Assembly: GCA_023248635.1 (NCBI GenBank)
Contig: JAHFED010000006.1
Span: forward strand, 62,001 to 126,000
DNA: 64,000 nucleotides
Direction of reading: 5' to 3'
Origin: Myxococcales bacterium
GTDB lineage: Bacteria; Myxococcota; UBA727; VGSZ01
Position 1 is the first letter of the stretch, and every line of letters starts with the position of its first letter. The translations under genes and the position numbers were made by a program. Of the stretch, positions 1 through 11,869 are shown piece by piece. The notes beneath the pieces are model-generated. The model worked only from the letters and a program-made list of their open reading frames with translations. It ran no database searches and was not told the origin of the DNA.

Positions 1-1477
1 CGAGCTGCTGGACCTCGCCGAACAGGCTCATCATGGTCTCGCCGTTGTCGCGGGCGATCTTGCGGAAGATCAGATCGAGGGCCTGAATGTGGGTCGTACC
101 CTCGTAGAGCGTGTCGATCTTCTGGTCACGAATGTACTGCTCGATCGGGAAGTCTTGCGTATAGCCGGCGCCGCCGAAGACCTGCAGTGCAGAGTTGAGT
201 AATTGGTAGCCCTTCTCTGAATTGTATCCCTTGATGAGGGGCAGCAGGAAGTCGTTGCGGCGCTCGAGGGCCTTTTTGACGTCGTCGTCGTTGCCGTGGC
301 CGTGGCCTCCCTTGAGCTCGACACTGTCTTGGATGGAGGCGCCGTAGAGCACGAGGGCGCGCATCCCCTCGGCCAGGGCCTTCTGCAACATCAGCATGCG
401 GCGCACATCGGGGTGCTGGATGATGCGAACCCGCGGCGACGTCTTGTCCATGATGCGCAGCATGTCGCCGCCCTGGACCCGATCTTTGGCGTAGGCCAGC
501 GCATTCAAATAAGCCGTCGACACCGTGGCCATCGACTTCACGCCGATGAACATGCGGGCCTGCTCGATGACGCGGAACATCTGGGCGATGCCGTCGTGCA
601 CGTTGCCGACGAGAAAGCCCCGCGCGGGCGTCTCGCCGCCGAAGTCCATCACGCAGGTCGCCGACGCCTTGATGCCCATCTTGTGCTCGATGGAGGTCGT
701 GTAGACGCCGTTGCGCTCGCCGAGGCTGCCATCTTCGTTGACCCAGAACTTGGGCACGATGAAGAGGGACAAGCCCTTGGTGCCGGGCCGCGCCGGAGCG
801 CCGTCTACGCCTTCGGGGCGGGCCAGCACGAGGTGGATGATGTTGGCGGCGGAGTCGAAGTCGCCGTTGGTGATCCAGCACTTGGTGCCGGTGAGCTCCC
901 AAATGTCGTCTTTGACGTGCTTGGCCTTGCAGCGGGCTTCGCCGACGTCGGAGCCGGCTTGGGGCTCGCTGAGCTGCATGGTGCCGCCCCACTGCTTGTC
1001 GAGCGTGTTCTGCGCGAAGCGCTTCTTCTGCTCGGGCGTGGCGATGGCGTTGATGACGCGGGCGATGAAGGTGCCGAAGCCGTAAAAGGCCACCGAGGGG
1101 TTGGCGCCCGAGGTCATTTCGTTGATGGCCCAACACACCGTTGGGGGAGCGCCGACGCCGCCCAGGTGCTCGGGGCACTCGAGCATGTGCCAGCCGCCGT
1201 CGAACCAGGCCTTGAGGGACTTCTTCACGCCCTCGGGCAAGGTCACCTTGCCGGTTTTTTCATCGAACTTCAGCGGGACGCGGTCGCCTTCGACGAAGCT
1301 GGCGGCGAGCTCGTTGCTGGCCAGCTTCTCGAGCTGCACGATGCTGTCGCGCACGGTCTCTTCGTCGAGATGGGCAAAGGGCCCCTGCCCCAGCACGTTG
1401 CGGCCGATGTCGAGCACCTCAAAGAGGTTGAAGAAGGTGTCTCTGAGGTTGCTCTTGTAGTGGAAGTTGCTCGCCAT
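1..1477 (-). CDS. Acyl-CoA dehydrogenase, C-terminus cut by window edge
   Basis: FAD flavoenzyme that would oxidise an acyl-CoA to the 2-enoyl-CoA in fatty-acid or side-chain degradation. The frame stays open from the ATG at 1477 to the window edge (about 492 residues). The N-terminal segment (FHYKSNLRD, then FNLFEVLDIG) resembles the extra N-terminal domain of the ~600-residue FadE/DmdC-like subfamily. QLSEPQAGSDVG and the glycine-rich GAGYTQDFPIEQ with YEGTTHIQ are classic acyl-CoA dehydrogenase motifs. The start follows a GGAG about 13 bases upstream. The substrate cannot be told from sequence. The nearby methylmalonyl-CoA mutase makes a role in propionyl-CoA-yielding catabolism plausible, but that is inference. 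Confidence 0.93.
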   Translation of the reverse strand, partial: MASNFHYKSNLRDTFFNLFEVLDIGRNVLGQGPFAHLDEETVRDSIVQLEKLASNELAASFVEGDRVPLKFDEKTGKVTLPEGVKKSLKAWFDGGWHMLECPEHLGGVGAPPTVCWAINEMTSGANPSVAFYGFGTFIARVINAIATPEQKKRFAQNTLDKQWGGTMQLSEPQAGSDVGEARCKAKHVKDDIWELTGTKCWITNGDFDSAANIIHLVLARPEGVDGAPARPGTKGLSLFIVPKFWVNEDGSLGERNGVYTTSIEHKMGIKASATCVMDFGGETPARGFLVGNVHDGIAQMFRVIEQARMFIGVKSMATVSTAYLNALAYAKDRVQGGDMLRIMDKTSPRVRIIQHPDVRRMLMLQKALAEGMRALVLYGASIQDSVELKGGHGHGNDDDVKKALERRNDFLLPLIKGYNSEKGYQLLNSALQVFGGAGYTQDFPIEQYIRDQKIDTLYEGTTHIQALDLIFRKIARDNGETMMSLFGEVQQL

Positions 1478-1705
1478 GGCGTCGTCGTCTCCGTCGTCGT
1501 TTCATCCCCGCCGGGTCGGCGTGGGCATTGGGGGAGGGCCGGGGCCTGGAGCTTCCGGGCCGGCCCAACGCATGCGTTGACTGCAATGTCAACCTACCAT
1601 GACGCAATGCATCGAGCAACAGCAACGGCGGGAGATCTGCCCGCCCGCGGACGGTCTCCCAGGTCTCAGCAGCGAGCAGCTCTTGTGCTGTGACAACGTC
1701 CCTCC

Positions 1706-2020
1706 ATGCAGCGCTCCTGGACCGTCGTCGTCTTCGTCGTCTTCGCCTTCGTCGGCTGCGGCAGCAGTGCCCTGCGCTTGGATCCCTCCGAGTCTGCTGC
1801 CTGCACCTGTGCCGCCGGTCAGAAGTTCGACGGCAGCACCTGCATGGCGCCGGCGGACTTCCAGGCCCCCACCTGCACCAGCGACGGCGTCGCTGTGTGT
1901 GGCTGCGACAGCCAGGACTACGCCTCCAGCTGCGACGCCTTCGGCCAGGGCGTGCAGATCGCGTTTTCGGGTGCGTGTCGTCCGCCGGCGTCGGCACCTG
2001 CTCGTGGCTTTGGTTGGTGA
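1706..2020 (+). CDS. Small Kazal-like lipoprotein
   Basis: A 104-residue exported protein with a short signal peptide ending in a lipobox (VFAFVGC), so probably membrane-anchored. The mature part is cysteine-rich. VCGCDSQDYASSCDAFGQG followed by a final Cys matches the core of Kazal serine-protease-inhibitor domains (VCGCD, Tyr, spaced Cys, then Gly-Val). The order of cysteines supports one domain. It precedes an esterase lipoprotein on the same strand by 37 bases, so the two may be co-transcribed. Protease inhibition is inferred from the family; the reactive loop cannot be assigned with confidence. Confidence 0.75.
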   Translation: MQRSWTVVVFVVFAFVGCGSSALRLDPSESAACTCAAGQKFDGSTCMAPADFQAPTCTSDGVAVCGCDSQDYASSCDAFGQGVQIAFSGACRPPASAPARGFGW

Positions 2021-2057
2021 GCCTTTGCGTCGGGCGACGCCGTGGGGTCGATGGAGC

Positions 2058-3110
2058 ATGAGCATTCTTCCGCTCGCTCTGAGTGCCTGCACCGCGTTGG
2101 GCTTCGGCTGCGCCATCGAGCCCAACCGCATCCCCAACCGCAGCGACGATGACGCTCTGTTGGGTCCCTTTGATGGGCGCTTTCAGGTGCCTGGCGTCGA
2201 ACGCTCCTTCTTGATCCACCTGCCACCGCCCCGCGACGACGGCGCCGCCTTGCCCTTGGTGATCGCTCTGCACGGTGGCGGCGGCAACGCGACCAGCGCC
2301 TTCACCTTGGCCTGCCCCAACGGCGACACCAGCGACGACCGCTGCCTGAGCAAGCTGGCCGATCGCGAGGGCTTCGTCGTCGTCGCCCCCGAAGGAACGC
2401 CAGCTCGCGTGCTCTCCAACCACCGCACCTGGAACGCCGGCGGCGGCGACAGCGAGCACCGCTGCGTCTCGGGGCGGGCCTGCGCCGACAACGTCGACGA
2501 CGTCGCCTTCTTCGATGCCCTCCTGGCCGAGGTGCAGCGCGGCGTGAAGATCGATGCGCGGCGCATCTTTGTGACCGGCATGTCCAACGGAGCTGCCATG
2601 GCCCACCGCCTGGCCTGTGAGCGCAGCAAGGTCGTCGCCGCCATCGGGCCTGTGGGGGGCGGCAACCAGGTCCAAACCGTTCAGGGCTGCACCCCCGAGC
2701 GTGCGGTGCCCGTGCTGGCAATCCACGGCACCCAAGATCCCTGCTGGCACTTCGGCGCCAAGGACCCCATGGGCAAGTGCGAGGCGCGGCTGGGATCGCT
2801 GCCCCACTTCTCCATCGAGCAAACCCTCGAGAGCTGGCGCGTGCGCAACGGCTGCAACGCCGTCGCGAGCGAGACCGAAGTCAAAGACCAAGACGGCAAC
2901 GACGACGACGACGGCCTCCGCTCGGTTCGGGTCTCCTTCGGCGGCTGCCGCGGTGGCGCCGATGTGGAGCTCGTGCGCGTCGAAGGCGGCGGTCACAGCT
3001 GGCCCCTGGGCAACCCCTACCTGGGCGAAGGCATCATCGGCAAGACAACGACGGACTTCTCGGCCAACGAGCTGCTCTGGTCCTTCTTTGCAGCCCATCC
3101 CCTGCCCTGA
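2058..3110 (+). CDS. Esterase/PHB-depolymerase-like lipoprotein
   Basis: Secreted alpha/beta-hydrolase of the LpqC/polyhydroxybutyrate-depolymerase family, 350 residues. The signal peptide ends at LGFGC (lipobox, Cys18). ALHGGGGN forms the oxyanion region, GMSNG (residues 174-178) carries the nucleophile Ser176, IHGTQDPCW gives the probable acid, and GGGHSWP the catalytic His. Extra cysteines suggest disulphides. The ATG at 2058 is chosen because it places the signal peptide at the N-terminus, although the frame is open far upstream. The family cleaves polyester or feruloyl-type esters; the true substrate is unknown. It runs convergent to the next gene, with only 19 bases between the stops. 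Confidence 0.85.
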   Translation: MSILPLALSACTALGFGCAIEPNRIPNRSDDDALLGPFDGRFQVPGVERSFLIHLPPPRDDGAALPLVIALHGGGGNATSAFTLACPNGDTSDDRCLSKLADREGFVVVAPEGTPARVLSNHRTWNAGGGDSEHRCVSGRACADNVDDVAFFDALLAEVQRGVKIDARRIFVTGMSNGAAMAHRLACERSKVVAAIGPVGGGNQVQTVQGCTPERAVPVLAIHGTQDPCWHFGAKDPMGKCEARLGSLPHFSIEQTLESWRVRNGCNAVASETEVKDQDGNDDDDGLRSVRVSFGGCRGGADVELVRVEGGGHSWPLGNPYLGEGIIGKTTTDFSANELLWSFFAAHPLP

Positions 3111-3129
3111 CTTGATCGTGTGAGGACAG

Positions 3130-4698
3130 TTAGGCCGGCTTGAGCTCGTCGACGATCACGAGCTCGGGTTGCAGTTGGTCGATCTGCTTCAAGTTGGCAT
3201 TGGCCGGACCGTTGACGACGACGCCGCCGAGGTCGAAGCGTGAGCCGTGCACGGGGCAATCCCAGCTGCGTTCGGCGGAGTTGTAGCTGACGATGCCACC
3301 AAGGTGGGGGCACACCGCCGAGCACTTGCGCACCAGGCCGTGCTCACTGCACGAGGCCGCGTACAGCGCGAGCCCCTCGCGCACGACGGCGCCGTCGCCC
3401 CGGCCGATGTCGTCGATGTCGTCGACGTCGGCGGGCAGCACGTATTGGGCATAATGGGAGACGCTCTCGAGGTTCTCGCGGGCGAATTCGCCAAGGGCGT
3501 GAGAGGGCTTGCGCGAGGGCTCGTAGAGCGCGGCCCAGGGGTGATCGATGCCCCGCACCAAGTCGCTGAGGATCATGCCGGCGATGGTCCCGTGCGTGAG
3601 ACCGTGGCCGGAGTCGCCAGTGGCAATGAAGACGTTGTCGGGGCCGCCGGGGTTTTTGCCGATGAAGGCGAGGCCGTCGACGGGCTCCATGATCTGGCCG
3701 GACCAGCGGTGCACGACGTTGCCGGCGGGGAAGCGCTCGGAGGCCCAGTGGTGCAGGCGGGCCCAGCGGGCGTCGGCGTCGTCGGCATGGCCGGTCTTGT
3801 GATCTTCGCCGCCCACGATCAGGAGATCGGACCCGCCGGGGCCAATGCCTTCGGCGACGCGAACGTAGTGGTAGGGATCGCTGGTGTCCCAGAGCAACGC
3901 GGGTACGACGACGTCGTCGAGGCGCAGCGCCACCACGTAGCTGCGATAGGCCTGCTGCTTGGTGTGGATGACGAAGCGATCGTTGATGGGCGTGTTGGTG
4001 GCGACGACGACGGCCCGGGCCTGCACCAGCTTACCGCTGGTGGTGAGCACGCCCGGGTGCGCGCCTCCCTCGATGCCGGCGACGTGCGACGAGGTGTGGA
4101 TGCGTCCACCGAGGGCGGTGAAGGCCGCGGTCAACCCCTGCAGGTAGCGCAGGGGGTGCAGCTGGCCCTGGCGGGGAAAGCGCAGCACCGCCCCGGTGTC
4201 CCACATGAGCTCGGGGATCCGATCGAACATTTCGACGTCGACGAAGCCGGCCCGGCGGGCGGCCTCGAGCTCGTCTTGCAGGAGCTGCGTGCTGTCGCCG
4301 ACGCTGCAAAACAGCCAGCCATCGAGGCGGGCGAAGGAGCAGTCGATGCCTTCTTCTTCGACGATGCCCTCGATGACGTCGATGGCGGTGCTGTGACTCT
4401 GCCAGGCCAGATGGGAGCCGCCGACGCCGTGGTTTTTTTCCAGCTTGACGAAGCGGTCGTCGAGAGCCGAGGCCAGGTGCGCCGTGGTCCGCTCGGTCTC
4501 GCCACCACCCACCGGGCCATCGTCCAACACGACGACGTCGACCTGGTGGCGCGCCAGCATCAGCGCCGTGGTCATGCCGGCGACGCCGGCGCCGACGATG
4601 ACGACGTCGGCTTTGGTGTCTTGGGCCAGCGAGCGGAATTGGCGCGGGGCAGCCCGCAGCATCTGCGACCAGGGCAGCGTCGTGTGACTGGACTCCAT
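3130..4698 (-). CDS. FAD-dependent oxidoreductase with C-terminal Rieske domain
   Basis: A DAO-type flavoprotein fused to a [2Fe-2S] Rieske domain, 522 residues. The N-terminus has the dinucleotide-binding motif VVIVGAGVAGMTTALML, a second conserved region ERTTAHLASALDD, and VFIATGDSGHGLTHG near the FAD C-terminal half. The Rieske ligands are Cys463/His465 (CPH) and Cys481/His484 (CPVH). Homologues are usually annotated simply as FAD-dependent oxidoreductases with a Rieske domain, and their substrates are unknown. No signal peptide, so probably cytoplasmic. GAGG sits ahead of the ATG. It lies downstream of the mutase-side intergenic region and has no obvious partner gene. Confidence 0.9.
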   Translation of the reverse strand: MESSHTTLPWSQMLRAAPRQFRSLAQDTKADVVIVGAGVAGMTTALMLARHQVDVVVLDDGPVGGGETERTTAHLASALDDRFVKLEKNHGVGGSHLAWQSHSTAIDVIEGIVEEEGIDCSFARLDGWLFCSVGDSTQLLQDELEAARRAGFVDVEMFDRIPELMWDTGAVLRFPRQGQLHPLRYLQGLTAAFTALGGRIHTSSHVAGIEGGAHPGVLTTSGKLVQARAVVVATNTPINDRFVIHTKQQAYRSYVVALRLDDVVVPALLWDTSDPYHYVRVAEGIGPGGSDLLIVGGEDHKTGHADDADARWARLHHWASERFPAGNVVHRWSGQIMEPVDGLAFIGKNPGGPDNVFIATGDSGHGLTHGTIAGMILSDLVRGIDHPWAALYEPSRKPSHALGEFARENLESVSHYAQYVLPADVDDIDDIGRGDGAVVREGLALYAASCSEHGLVRKCSAVCPHLGGIVSYNSAERSWDCPVHGSRFDLGGVVVNGPANANLKQIDQLQPELVIVDELKPA

Positions 4699-4860
4699 CG
4701 CGCACCTCGAAGCACAGCGTCAACGCAACGCCCGTGCCCGACTTCGAGGGGGCGCAAGCTGCGCTGTGCTGGTGCTGTCGCCGCGCTTTTGGGCCGCGTC
4801 GTCGCAAATGGGTCGCGTGTGGCGGGCTTGTCGGGGATTCCGTGCGATCGCGGTCGGGAC

Positions 4861-7017
<2,157 letters not shown>

Positions 7018-7179
7018 GGGGCGCACTTTGCGCTGTGTCTGCGGCGTAGACAATCGCATCCGACGTCGACGATGACCAATGAAGCGGGCTGTCACAGACA
7101 AGCGCCGCGCGCGAGAATTCGCCCGAAACCCCTTCGGCGCCGACGCCTCTTGGTCCAGACTGCCGGCAAGAGGGCAGAC

Positions 7180-9558
7180 ATGACACCGAAGGACGCATGG
7201 GTACTAGCCGTGGGCCTGGTCGGCTTTTTGGGCGTCGGCTGCCCCCAACCTGAGCTGTGCACGACGGGGACAACCCAAGAGTGCCCCTGCCCCGGCGGCC
7301 TGGCGGGGGCCTCCACCTGCACCGACGGCGTCTTCGGCCTCTGCGTCTGCGACGACGACAGCCAGGGCGAAGGCGAAGGCGAGGGGGCAGGCGAAGGCGA
7401 AGGCGAAGGCGAGGGCGAAGACGAAGGCCCCTGCGTCGACCTCGACGACGACGGCTTCTTCACCTGCGTCGATCCCGCCTTTCCCGAGCGCTCGCTCTTG
7501 ATCGATTGCAACGATCGCCAGCCCAGCATCGCGCCCGGCGGCATCGAGTTCCCTGGCAATGGGATCGACGACAACTGCAACGACGACGTCGACGAAGCTG
7601 CCACGGCCTGTTCCTGTTTGGGCGACGGCAGCGACGCCGACCTGGTGGCGGGCATCGGTCTATGCGGGGCCGACGTCGTCTCGTCCAGCACCGAGGGCTT
7701 CGCCGATCAGCGCGGCGCCTTCGACGCCTTCTTCGAGCTGCAACCCCACCGCGGCGACGGCTGCCTCAGCGTGCTCTCCACTGGCGTGGTCTCGGCCGAC
7801 GCAGAAACGAACGTCTTCGATCCCACGGTCTCGGGCCTCAGCTTTTTGTTGGTGAAGACCCAGCAAACCGAAGACGTCGCCTCCGTCACCTGCACCCTCG
7901 ACGGAGAACCCCTGGTGCCCTGCGAGCAGATCCAAGACCTCACCATCTTCGATCCTGGCGTGCACGTGCTGACCATGGCCGCGGTCGACATCGCCGGCAA
8001 CGTCGAGCCCGTGCCCCTGCGCTTGAACTTCGGCTTCGACGACATCGCCGTCGAAGCCGTCGACGTCGTCGTGGTCTTTCCTGCCGAAGGCGACCGCGTC
8101 GGCGAGCGCACCCCCACGATCTCAGGCACGGGTACGCCCGGTGGCTTTCTCTTCGTGACCTTGACCGGGCCTGACGACGAAGAAGTCGAGCTGAGCGCCT
8201 CAATCGACGAAGCCGGCGGTTGGAGCGTCAACCCCCAAGACAACCAGGTCACCCTCGCCCGCGGCCCCTGGCAACTGACCGTGGGAACCTTCGACGCCGA
8301 CGGCCAAGTGATTCAAGCAGCCCCCGTGTCCTTCGTCGTCGACACCGTCGGCGGTGACAATGTCCCTCCCGACAGCAGCCTGCGGCTCGACTTTGACGGG
8401 CGCCTGCAGCTGACGGTGACCGAAGATGAATGCGACGTCGTCTGCACCGTCGACGACCAACCCTTCCCCTGCGACCCGGGCACCCTGGCGCTGCCATCCG
8501 AGCTCAGCGACGGACGACACGTGGTCCGCGCCACGGCCACCGATCCCGCGGGCAACACCGAGCTCCTCGCCGCGCAAGTTACGTTTGTGCCCTCGCCGAC
8601 GACGCTCACCATCGCCTCACCGACGGCGGGCCAAACGACGAGCGAAGTCGCGTTCACCATCATTGGAACGACAGTGCCCAACAGCTTCATCGACATCTTC
8701 GTCGACGATGGACAGCTTCCACCGGCGGTGCCGAGCAGTTTCTCCTCGACGCAGTCCGATGCCACTGGGCGCTTTGTCTACCCCGGCGCTTCCTTGCCGC
8801 CCCTCAGCAACGGCGCGCACGTGCTGCGTTTCGAGTCGTCGAGCTTCTCTTCCTTCGACCTTCTCGAGGCCAGCGTCACGGTCACCGTCGACACCACAGC
8901 CACCGACACCACGCCCCCCGCGACCATCGCCGTCGGCGGGTTCAGCAGCAGCCTCACCGACACCTCCTTCTTCGGCCTCGGCGTCGATCCCATCAGCGGC
9001 GCCGAAATCAACGATCCCTCCGCGGTCACCGTTGAGCTGCGCGTGCCGCCCAACGCCCTGGGTTTTCAGTTCGACCTCATGTTCGTGTCGGTGGAGTGGC
9101 CGGAGTTTCTCTGCGACTTCTTCAACGACACCTTCGAGGCCGTGTTGGAGAGCTCCGCGGTCGACGACGGCGCTCCCACCAACGTCGCCTTCGACATCAA
9201 CAACAACCCCATCACGGTCAACGTCGGCTTCTTCGAGCTGCCCAGCGAGTGGACCACCGATTTGTCCTCTTTGCCCCACGCCGCCACCGAGGACTTCGAA
9301 CAGACCTGCTCCCAGGGCTCCGCTCAGGGCTGCACCCTCCCCGAATACTGCGACGGCCAGTCCAACGTCTCGTTCAAGGGCACCGGCAGCGGTTGGCTGA
9401 CGACGCGCGCGCCCGTGACCCCCGGCGAAACCTTACGTCTGACCTTCCTGGTCTTTGACGAAGCCGACTTTGCTCTCGACTCGGTGGCCTTCCTCGATGG
9501 TTTCCGCTGGCTGCCCTTCGCGCCGCCCGTCGGCACGGTCAAAGAGGAAGAGGACTGA
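7180..9558 (+). CDS. Large lipoprotein with GE linker, MopE-type metal motif and Ig-like repeats
   Basis: A 792-residue surface or periplasmic lipoprotein. The signal peptide ends at FLGVGC. A small Cys-rich segment and a Gly-Glu repeat linker (about residues 60-85) follow. Next comes a segment with [23 protein letters not shown] and [14 protein letters not shown], which matches the 'putative metal-binding' MopE motif common in Myxococcota. The rest looks like several Ig-like/bacterial adhesin repeats (two with the pattern DG-HV-ATD-AGN, plus [19 protein letters not shown]). AAGAGGG lies just before the ATG. A role in surface binding is inferred; metal binding is untested. Confidence 0.85.
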   Translation: MTPKDAWVLAVGLVGFLGVGCPQPELCTTGTTQECPCPGGLAGASTCTDGVFGLCVCDDDSQGEGEGEGAGEGEGEGEGEDEGPCVDLDDDGFFTCVDPAFPERSLLIDCNDRQPSIAPGGIEFPGNGIDDNCNDDVDEAATACSCLGDGSDADLVAGIGLCGADVVSSSTEGFADQRGAFDAFFELQPHRGDGCLSVLSTGVVSADAETNVFDPTVSGLSFLLVKTQQTEDVASVTCTLDGEPLVPCEQIQDLTIFDPGVHVLTMAAVDIAGNVEPVPLRLNFGFDDIAVEAVDVVVVFPAEGDRVGERTPTISGTGTPGGFLFVTLTGPDDEEVELSASIDEAGGWSVNPQDNQVTLARGPWQLTVGTFDADGQVIQAAPVSFVVDTVGGDNVPPDSSLRLDFDGRLQLTVTEDECDVVCTVDDQPFPCDPGTLALPSELSDGRHVVRATATDPAGNTELLAAQVTFVPSPTTLTIASPTAGQTTSEVAFTIIGTTVPNSFIDIFVDDGQLPPAVPSSFSSTQSDATGRFVYPGASLPPLSNGAHVLRFESSSFSSFDLLEASVTVTVDTTATDTTPPATIAVGGFSSSLTDTSFFGLGVDPISGAEINDPSAVTVELRVPPNALGFQFDLMFVSVEWPEFLCDFFNDTFEAVLESSAVDDGAPTNVAFDINNNPITVNVGFFELPSEWTTDLSSLPHAATEDFEQTCSQGSAQGCTLPEYCDGQSNVSFKGTGSGWLTTRAPVTPGETLRLTFLVFDEADFALDSVAFLDGFRWLPFAPPVGTVKEEED

Positions 9559-9666
9559 GCCTCGCTCACGATGAGCACCAGAGGTCGACGACGGCGCCAA
9601 CGGTCTTCTGGCCCCTGCCGCGGGTCAGTCGCTTGCCCCGGGGCCTTCAGATCGGGACACTGGATC

Positions 9667-11067
9667 ATGCTCAAGGTGGTGGGTGCGGTGATGCTCGTGG
9701 TGCTCGGCTGCGAACCGCGCCCCGCCGACGACGACGTCGTCGATGGCGATCTGCTTTCCGATCTGCCGCGCTTTGAGACCCAGCGCGCCGTGCTGTGTGC
9801 CCGCGGACGTGAAAACGCGGTGACCACTGCTCTGTGTGGCCCCCAGCCCTCGATCGCGTCACTGGTCGATCTGCAGCAGCTCCTGGGCATCGCTTTCGAC
9901 GACGACGACGACGTCCCCGGCTTCTCCTTGCTGGGGCATTCCTCGGCCCTGCCGGTGCGCAGCGTGTCGGCCATCAACCCCGGCGTCGTCATCGTCTCTT
10001 TGCCTGCGCATCCACCGGAGCTGAACGGCCGCCCCGGACGCTTGCGCGACGACGGCAACACCTTCTCGATGGCCTATGCCCGCGGCGACCAGCTGGTGGA
10101 GATGGCCGTGAGACCGCCCGACGGCGAGCTCGCGTTCTATCTGTTGCGCTACGAGCAAGGCTGCAACGACGACGTCAGCTGCGACGCCGCCGACCTGCTG
10201 ACGCCGCAGACTGAGAGCGGCTGGACCCGCTGGTCCCTCTACGACGACGAAGACCTGGGCAACTCCGTGCTCGACTGCTTGCAGTGTCACCAGCCGCACG
10301 GCCCCGGCACCCCGCGCATCTTTCGCATGCAAGAGCTCGAGAACCCCTGGACCCATTGGATGGCCACCTTCACCATCGGTGGGCACGTGCTCCTCGACGA
10401 CTACTTCGACGTCCACGGCCTGCAAGAGACCTTCGGCGGCATCCCCGGCGCGCTCTTGCCCCGCACCGATCCCGTCTCGGTCGAAGACCTGGTGCGCTTC
10501 GACGACGACGATCAACCCAATGTCTTTCCCGCCCCCTTCGTCGAGCGCGAGGTGCAGAACAACAACCGCGCCCAACCCGCCGACAACAGCACGCCCGGCG
10601 TCAGCGCCTCTTGGGATCTGGTCTACCAGGCCGCCGTCGTCGGCGACGCGATCCCGCCGCCCTACCACGACGTCAAAATCACGGATTTCGCCAAGCTCGC
10701 GTCGCTGACCGCCGCCTATGGCTCATGGCGAAGCGGGGAGACCAGCGCCCTCCCCGATCTGCGCGACGTCATCGACGACGACGCCCTTGCTCACATGTCC
10801 TTGCGACCGCGACCGGGACTCGATGGACGCGGGATCCTCGTGCACATGTGCGCCCAGTGCCACAACGCGCGCCTCGATCAGACGCTGACGCGGGCCCGCT
10901 TCGATGCCTTGAACCTCGACAACAACGACCGCGCCGAACGCCTGCTCGCCATCGATCGCCTGTTGCTCTCGCAGGACGACCGCTTCCGCATGCCGCCCCA
11001 TTTTTTCCGCGACCTCTCCCCAGACGAAGTCGAAGCCGCCGTCGCCGCCCTGAGGGAACTGGATTGA
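9667..11067 (+). CDS. Di-haem c-type cytochrome lipoprotein
   Basis: A 466-residue exported protein with two CXXCH haem-c sites: CLQCH at about residue 204 and CAQCH at about residue 395. The signal peptide is short, with the lipobox VVLGC, so I start at the ATG at 9667; an upstream in-frame ATG (9571) would put an arginine-rich stretch before it. The second site lies in a C-terminal region typical of haem-binding domains in planctomycete/myxobacterial surface proteins (HMCAQCHNARLDQTL, then RMPP, where Met may be the distal ligand). It follows the MopE-motif lipoprotein by about 110 bases on the same strand. Electron transfer or peroxidase-type activity is inferred only. Confidence 0.85.
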   Translation: MLKVVGAVMLVVLGCEPRPADDDVVDGDLLSDLPRFETQRAVLCARGRENAVTTALCGPQPSIASLVDLQQLLGIAFDDDDDVPGFSLLGHSSALPVRSVSAINPGVVIVSLPAHPPELNGRPGRLRDDGNTFSMAYARGDQLVEMAVRPPDGELAFYLLRYEQGCNDDVSCDAADLLTPQTESGWTRWSLYDDEDLGNSVLDCLQCHQPHGPGTPRIFRMQELENPWTHWMATFTIGGHVLLDDYFDVHGLQETFGGIPGALLPRTDPVSVEDLVRFDDDDQPNVFPAPFVEREVQNNNRAQPADNSTPGVSASWDLVYQAAVVGDAIPPPYHDVKITDFAKLASLTAAYGSWRSGETSALPDLRDVIDDDALAHMSLRPRPGLDGRGILVHMCAQCHNARLDQTLTRARFDALNLDNNDRAERLLAIDRLLLSQDDRFRMPPHFFRDLSPDEVEAAVAALRELD

Positions 11068-11119
11068 CCAAGCCTCACCGCACCCGAAGCGACGGGGGTG
11101 ATTGCCCTTTCCATCGCAG

Positions 11120-11815
11120 TCAGGGCGATGAAACGGGCTCCGGCTGCACGCCCTCGCGGTAGCCGCGAGACCGGTCGAACTCGGCAAGCTGCCGAGGATT
11201 GAGCACGGTGAGAAACTGTTCAGCGTAGCGGGCGCGGATCTCGGCGTGCGTGGCGCGCGAGCGCTCCGGGCCGTCTGTGTCCCCCGGCGCGATGCGGACG
11301 AGGTCGGCCTGGTCGTCCTCCTCGGTCTCTGCGATCCACGCGTCCGCCAACGTGTTGCGTGCTTCGGGAGTCAGCGCGAACGCTCTGCCGACCGACTGCG
11401 AGTATTGCCGAATGTCGGATCGTGTTTTTTGCTTGGCTCTTGCTGTGACCGCGGCGTCCACCACCGGCGCGGCCCACCATGGCGGCGAGCTCACGAACTC
11501 TCCAACGCGTTCCAAAACAGCCGCCTCCATCAGAGCCATCTCCAGCAAGGTGCTGTCATCGAGCGGAAGTGGTGCTGGCTCCATTTTGGGCGCCGGCCCA
11601 ACGACAGGCACCCTGGAAGCCGCGGCCGGGGCGGCAAGAAAGCCGTCGTCGTCGTCGTCGCTGCGCTGGTCCGCTGTGGCTGCCGGTGGATGCACTGCGG
11701 GCGGCGTCACAAGCGTAGTGGCTGCGCGCTGGGGCTCCTCTCCATCGACCAAGACGGCGACAACGCTGACGACTGCGACGACGATGACTGCGAGCACCTT
11801 GAGCAAACGCAACAC
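11120..11815 (-). CDS. Unknown single-pass membrane protein
   Basis: I do not recognise this protein. It has one N-terminal hydrophobic segment (VLAVIVVAVVSVVAVLV), a Pro/Ala-rich linker with an Asp run, and a C-terminal helical region of about 130 residues including SVGRAFALTPEARNTLADAW and RYAEQFLTVLNPRQLAEFD. The latter resembles the helical, Spy/CpxP-like periplasmic sensors only loosely. The start is set by a very strong Shine-Dalgarno. A GGAGG at 11825-11821 is followed by TGATC and then GTG (11815) and TTG (11812), so an ATG at 11827 that overlaps the SD is unlikely. It lies 54 bases upstream-of-stop from the L,D-transpeptidase gene, on the same strand. Confidence 0.6.
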   Translation of the reverse strand: MLRLLKVLAVIVVAVVSVVAVLVDGEEPQRAATTLVTPPAVHPPAATADQRSDDDDDGFLAAPAAASRVPVVGPAPKMEPAPLPLDDSTLLEMALMEAAVLERVGEFVSSPPWWAAPVVDAAVTARAKQKTRSDIRQYSQSVGRAFALTPEARNTLADAWIAETEEDDQADLVRIAPGDTDGPERSRATHAEIRARYAEQFLTVLNPRQLAEFDRSRGYREGVQPEPVSSP

Positions 11816-11820
11816 GATCA

Positions 11821-11825
11821 CCTCC
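11821..11825 (-). promoter_or_regulatory. Near-perfect Shine-Dalgarno deciding the start
   Basis: The run GGAGGTGATC matches ten bases of the anti-SD complement. It is followed directly by GTG and TTG codons in frame. Spacing of 5 (GTG) or 8 (TTG) bases argues for one of these over the ATG that overlaps the SD itself. Confidence 0.6.
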
Positions 11826-11869
11826 ATTGTCGGCGCGACGCGTGATGTGCGCGCTGCGGCCAGCCGCCT

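Noticed and set aside
1599-2057. Upstream extension of the esterase frame
   Set aside because: It overlaps the Kazal-like gene in another frame and puts 150 low-complexity residues before the signal peptide.
7018-7179. B12 riboswitch upstream of the mutase
   Set aside because: I see no B12-box consensus in this intergenic stretch; the call would be a guess.
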